From: Mucilaginibacter sp. dw_454
GTDB taxonomy: Bacteria; Bacteroidota; Bacteroidia; Sphingobacteriales; Sphingobacteriaceae
Reading direction: 5' to 3'
DNA length: 64,000 bases
Assembly: GCF_018449775.1 (NCBI RefSeq)
Contig: NZ_JAAVVB010000003.1
Location: 248,001 to 312,000, forward strand
The position numbers and the translations under genes are program-made. The notes below the pieces were generated by a model. It saw only the letters and a list, made by a program, of their open reading frames with translations. It was not told the DNA's origin and did no database searches. Of this stretch, positions 59,763-64,000 are shown piece after piece; within the stretch, counting starts at the first letter, position 1; every line of letters begins with the position of its first letter.

Positions 59763-60881
59763 ATGAAGATTAAATCATTATTACTATTCGCTGCTATTGC
59801 GCTTTTTGCTGCATGCAAGCATAAACCCACCGGTAAAGTGGCAATTACCATGACTCCCGAGGCCGGTTTTGGTATCGGCGACGACAAGCCTGTACCAACT
59901 TCTGTGCATTATCCAGCAGGGTTTAGCCCCGATTCTGTAGTTTATTATATTGATTCGGTACGGTTAGGTTCCAAGCCTGATTCATCAGCATTTAATATCG
60001 AAACAAAAAATCTGCACATGGGCATGCGCACCATCATGGCTAAAGTTTGGAGCGATGGTCAGGTATATCTGGGCATGACCACTTTTTACAAAGTGCCGAA
60101 AGAAATGCCGGAGCGTTTAACCTTTAATGTAATTGCCAAATTCCCGCACGATACTGCTGCTGATACACATGGTTTAAGTTATGACAATGGCTTTTTATAC
60201 GAAAGCGTTGGCGATACTACCCATGGCGAAATTAGAAAAGTAGACTTAGCAACCGGTAAAGTACTTATCCGTCAACGCCTGCCAGGTAAGCACTATGCAA
60301 AGGGAAATACTATACTTGGAGATAAAGTGTTAGTGTTAGCCGACAAAGAACACGTAGGTTATATTTTTGATAAAAACACCTTAAGGCCCGAAGGTACATT
60401 TACCCGTACGGATGGAGCAAATGGCGGCGGTATTACCACCGATGGCAAAACGATCTTTTATGATGACGGCACTAACCGCATCTGGACATTGAACAAAGAC
60501 AGTTTTAAAAAAATAGATTTCATAGATGTATACGATCATGAGTCTCCGGTTAATTTGATTAATGAGCTGGAATATGTTGAAGGTAAAATATATTCGAACG
60601 TTTACAGTTTTGATACCATAGTAATTATCGACCCTGTTACCGGCGCAGTAAACCAGGCTATTAATTTAATGAACCTATGGCCATTTAAAGATCGCCCAAA
60701 AACGTTTAACAACGAAGATAATGTGATTAACGGTATAGCGTACGACGCAAAAGGCAAGCGCCTTTTTGTGACAGGCCGACACTGGCAAAGCATTTATCAG
60801 ATTGAAATTGCTAAGCATCTTCCGCAGGGCATAGCAGCGCCAGATGCACTTCCGGCTCCGGGTACTATACCAAGAAATTAA
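59763..60881 (+). CDS. Degenerate glutaminyl cyclotransferase paralog (lipoprotein)
   Basis: 372 residues. Lipoprotein signal MKIKSLLLFAAIALFAAC. It aligns with the preceding gene along its length (LNELEYVEG versus INELEYVEG, NGIAYDAKGKRLFVTG), so it is a duplicate. Three conserved loops are altered: TEGFLY becomes THGLSY, FGEGS becomes YAKGN, and VEGWG becomes ANGGG. Acidic residues needed for cyclisation are thus missing and it may be a non-catalytic binding protein. A C-terminal Pro/Ala-rich tail (APDALPAPGTIPRN) is absent in the paralog. Confidence 0.8.
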   Translation: MKIKSLLLFAAIALFAACKHKPTGKVAITMTPEAGFGIGDDKPVPTSVHYPAGFSPDSVVYYIDSVRLGSKPDSSAFNIETKNLHMGMRTIMAKVWSDGQVYLGMTTFYKVPKEMPERLTFNVIAKFPHDTAADTHGLSYDNGFLYESVGDTTHGEIRKVDLATGKVLIRQRLPGKHYAKGNTILGDKVLVLADKEHVGYIFDKNTLRPEGTFTRTDGANGGGITTDGKTIFYDDGTNRIWTLNKDSFKKIDFIDVYDHESPVNLINELEYVEGKIYSNVYSFDTIVIIDPVTGAVNQAINLMNLWPFKDRPKTFNNEDNVINGIAYDAKGKRLFVTGRHWQSIYQIEIAKHLPQGIAAPDALPAPGTIPRN

Positions 60882-60895
60882 TAAATGTCATTAAA

Positions 60896-60934
60896 CAAGA
60901 AAACCGCTTTTATTTAAAAGCGGTTTTCTTGTTT
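60896..60934. terminator. Bidirectional terminator
   Basis: CAAGAAAACCGCTTTTA and TAAAAGCGGTTTTCTTG form a long perfect stem flanked by A/T-rich runs, between the cyclotransferase paralog and the transposase remnant. Confidence 0.93.
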
Positions 60935-61368
60935 ATATATCTAAAATCTGCCATCCATAACGTTTGATAAATTCATCTATTTCCTGCACAAATGTTTTTG
61001 TTGCATGATGCTTTTCTTGATTTTTGATGTAGGAAACTAATTGTTCCTTTTGCGATTCACTAACCGACGCCGCGAAATAGTCATCTTGCCAGGAAAAGGT
61101 ATTCGGGATGAAATTTTGTTGATTTATCCAAAAAGAAGATTCGCCTTTTAAAAGCTGAGCTATTTTGGCAATATTTTGGTCTTTTCCTAACGATATCAGG
61201 CAATGATATGTGGTCGGTGTAACCGTTAATCGCCTGTAGAAAAATGTTTTTTGCCAGGCAATTGTCGGCGATATGTTTAAATACATCGTACCTGAAATGA
61301 TCTTTTAATAAGTGTTCACGATTTTTAGTAGCGAATACAATGTGTACCCAGATTCTTACGTGTGACAT
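60933..61368 (-). pseudogene. REP-associated tyrosine transposase (RAYT/IS200-like), frameshifted
   Basis: Two frames together make a Y1 transposase of about 145 residues. The first (start 61368) reads MSHVRIWVHIVFATKNREHL up to INGYTDHI; the second continues HCLISLGKDQNIAKIAQLLK, GESSFWINQQNF, WQDDYFAASVSESQKEQL and VSYIKNQEKHH, the last containing the probable catalytic Tyr. The break is one extra T near 61206, exactly inside the HUH motif (DHI|HC), so the enzyme cannot be made without frameshifting. REP-like hairpins follow upstream (61430-61587), as expected for a RAYT locus. Confidence 0.88.
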
Positions 61369-61429
61369 TGATAATAATAGGTTGTTAGAACAAGATAAGA
61401 TTTTTATCTAAAAAATGAACGACTAAAGT

Positions 61430-61587
61430 TTGGCTAAAGCCAATATAGTTTCATTATTTGTCCGTCCCATAAATGGGACGGCAATGAATTATTATTTGAG
61501 CGGCTAATTCCTAAGGTAAAATTAGTGCTTCATTGCCGTTGGCTTTAGCCAACGGGTATTTAAAAGCGACAGATTGGCTTTAGCCAA
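61430..61587. repeat. REP-like hairpin cluster next to the transposase
   Basis: Four small palindromes: TTGGCTAAAGCCAA (61430), CCGTCCCATAAATGGGACGG (61462-61481), CCGTTGGCTTTAGCCAACGG (61536-61555) and TTGGCTTTAGCCAA (61574). Three share the GGCT(AA/TT)AGCC core. No gene overlaps them. Confidence 0.85.
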
Positions 61588-61598
61588 ACCATTGAAAA

Positions 61599-61630
61599 AC
61601 AAAAAAGCGCCCCATCCAAAACAGAGCGCT
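61599..61630 (-). terminator. Terminator of pgi
   Basis: On the minus strand AAGCGC...GCGCTT with a long loop is followed by TTTT; weak but correctly placed 24 bp after the stop. Confidence 0.5.
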
Positions 61631-61653
61631 TATATTATCGAAACATAAAGCTA

Positions 61654-63381
<1,728 letters not shown>

Positions 63382-63552
63382 TCAACACCATTTAAAATCG
63401 CTTTGTTTTAATTTCATCTGATTGTAATAATTATAATGATGTAATAAATATTATATCATATTTTAAATTTATATTTGATATATTTGAATTGTTGATAATG
63501 ATTATTGTCATTTGTCATCAATTTGTTAATCGGACTTTAAAAATGCATTGCC

Positions 63553-63984
63553 ATGTTTGAAAAACTTTTTATGCTTGTAAAAAATAACGCCGGGACGGCA
63601 GTTGTTAACAATCCAATTATTCCTGCAAAATACCATGAAGCGGTGATCAATGAAGCATCGAGTTCCATTATCGAGGTATTAAAAGGCCAAATGGAAAACG
63701 GAAAGCTTAAAGAGATGATCAAGTATTTTCAGTATCCTGGTATTTACAGCAATCCGTTAGTTAACAGCACGGTAAATAAGTTTGCTAATAAGCTTAACGA
63801 CTATTATGGTATTGAACCCGCAGAAGCTGTTATGATCGCCAAAGAGCTGATCCCGCCGGTAATGCAAGAAATGATTGAGCAATCTGCCAAACAAAATACC
63901 GATTTTACCCTAAGCAAACTGCTTTCTATGCTAAACGGTAACTACGATATGAACAATCTGCTGAGCCAGCTGGCCGTAGCATAA
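63553..63984 (+). CDS. Hypothetical helical protein
   Basis: 143 residues, predicted mostly alpha-helical, no signal peptide. Start MFEKLFMLVKNNAGTAVVNN; later NPLVNSTVNKFANKLNDYYG and a C-terminal LSKLLSMLNGNYDMNNLLSQ that resembles DUF937/DUF2780-like small proteins, but I cannot be sure of the family. It is divergent from pgi across a 252-bp AT-rich gap in which I see no repeat or gene. Confidence 0.7.
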   Translation: MFEKLFMLVKNNAGTAVVNNPIIPAKYHEAVINEASSSIIEVLKGQMENGKLKEMIKYFQYPGIYSNPLVNSTVNKFANKLNDYYGIEPAEAVMIAKELIPPVMQEMIEQSAKQNTDFTLSKLLSMLNGNYDMNNLLSQLAVA

Positions 63985-64000
63985 CAATATTTAGAATTGG

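Overview
The window looks like a chromosomal segment of a Bacteroidota bacterium of the Sphingobacteriaceae, probably Mucilaginibacter or Pedobacter. That placement is an inference. It rests on the complete gldK-gldL-gldM-gldN set of the type IX secretion/gliding machinery, gldB beside nadE, TANNTTTG-type promoter boxes, very few Shine-Dalgarno sequences, and several gene families that I know mainly from this group. About 60 protein genes are visible. No rRNA, tRNA or CRISPR array was seen.

Layout: (1) 1-2262, a two-component system whose kinase is cut by the window edge. (2) 2398-7935, a leftward run: VWA protein, MoxR-like AAA ATPase, membrane-anchored metallophosphoesterase, UbiA-like membrane protein and methyltransferase. 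(3) 8511-16496, mixed genes: GNAT, PfkB sugar kinase, SnoaL-like protein, two tandem cupin/JmjC-like paralogs, fasciclin protein, hemW, and an operon of two SRPBCC proteins plus an ArsR regulator with a striking duplicated promoter/operator. (4) 16647-24497, a fructan/fructoside locus: LacI regulator, sugar-porter MFS transporter, GH32 hydrolase, ROK kinase, GH172 (DUF2961) protein and a GDPD-like protein. A perfect 20-bp LacI-type palindrome precedes the transporter and no SusC/SusD pair is present. (5) 24577-31394, DUF4271 membrane protein, hemD and gldKLMN. (6) 31582-50566, housekeeping genes (fabG, gldB, nadE, TlpA-like protein, manA, icd, dnaX) mixed with lineage-specific lipoproteins and membrane proteins. 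(7) 50677-52866, an AT-rich accessory patch bracketed by perfect 28-bp inverted repeats; it holds a structured leader, a small membrane protein and a HEPN-motif protein. (8) 53352-54439, rpsF-rpsR-rplI. (9) 54650-63984, DMT transporter, higBA, dnaG, yraN-like gene, two glutaminyl cyclotransferase paralogs, a frameshifted REP-associated tyrosine transposase with REP-like hairpins, pgi and a hypothetical gene.

Intergenic DNA is rich in dispersed palindromic repeats of several families, the commonest being a roughly 90-bp GTCATTGCGAGC...GATGACGT type with seven copies. These often fill gaps between genes and explain several false upstream start codons.

The most unusual observations are: the inverted-repeat-bounded island with a possible attenuator and HEPN gene; a DnaG primase in which all four zinc-ligand positions are substituted; a gene of unknown function flanked by 58-bp direct repeats between manA and icd; a stop codon directly after the apparent ATG of a YdeI-like gene; an arginase-fold protein lacking two metal ligands; and a transposase broken exactly inside its HUH motif. 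None proves a new system. The 50.7-52.9 kb island is the best candidate for a closer look.
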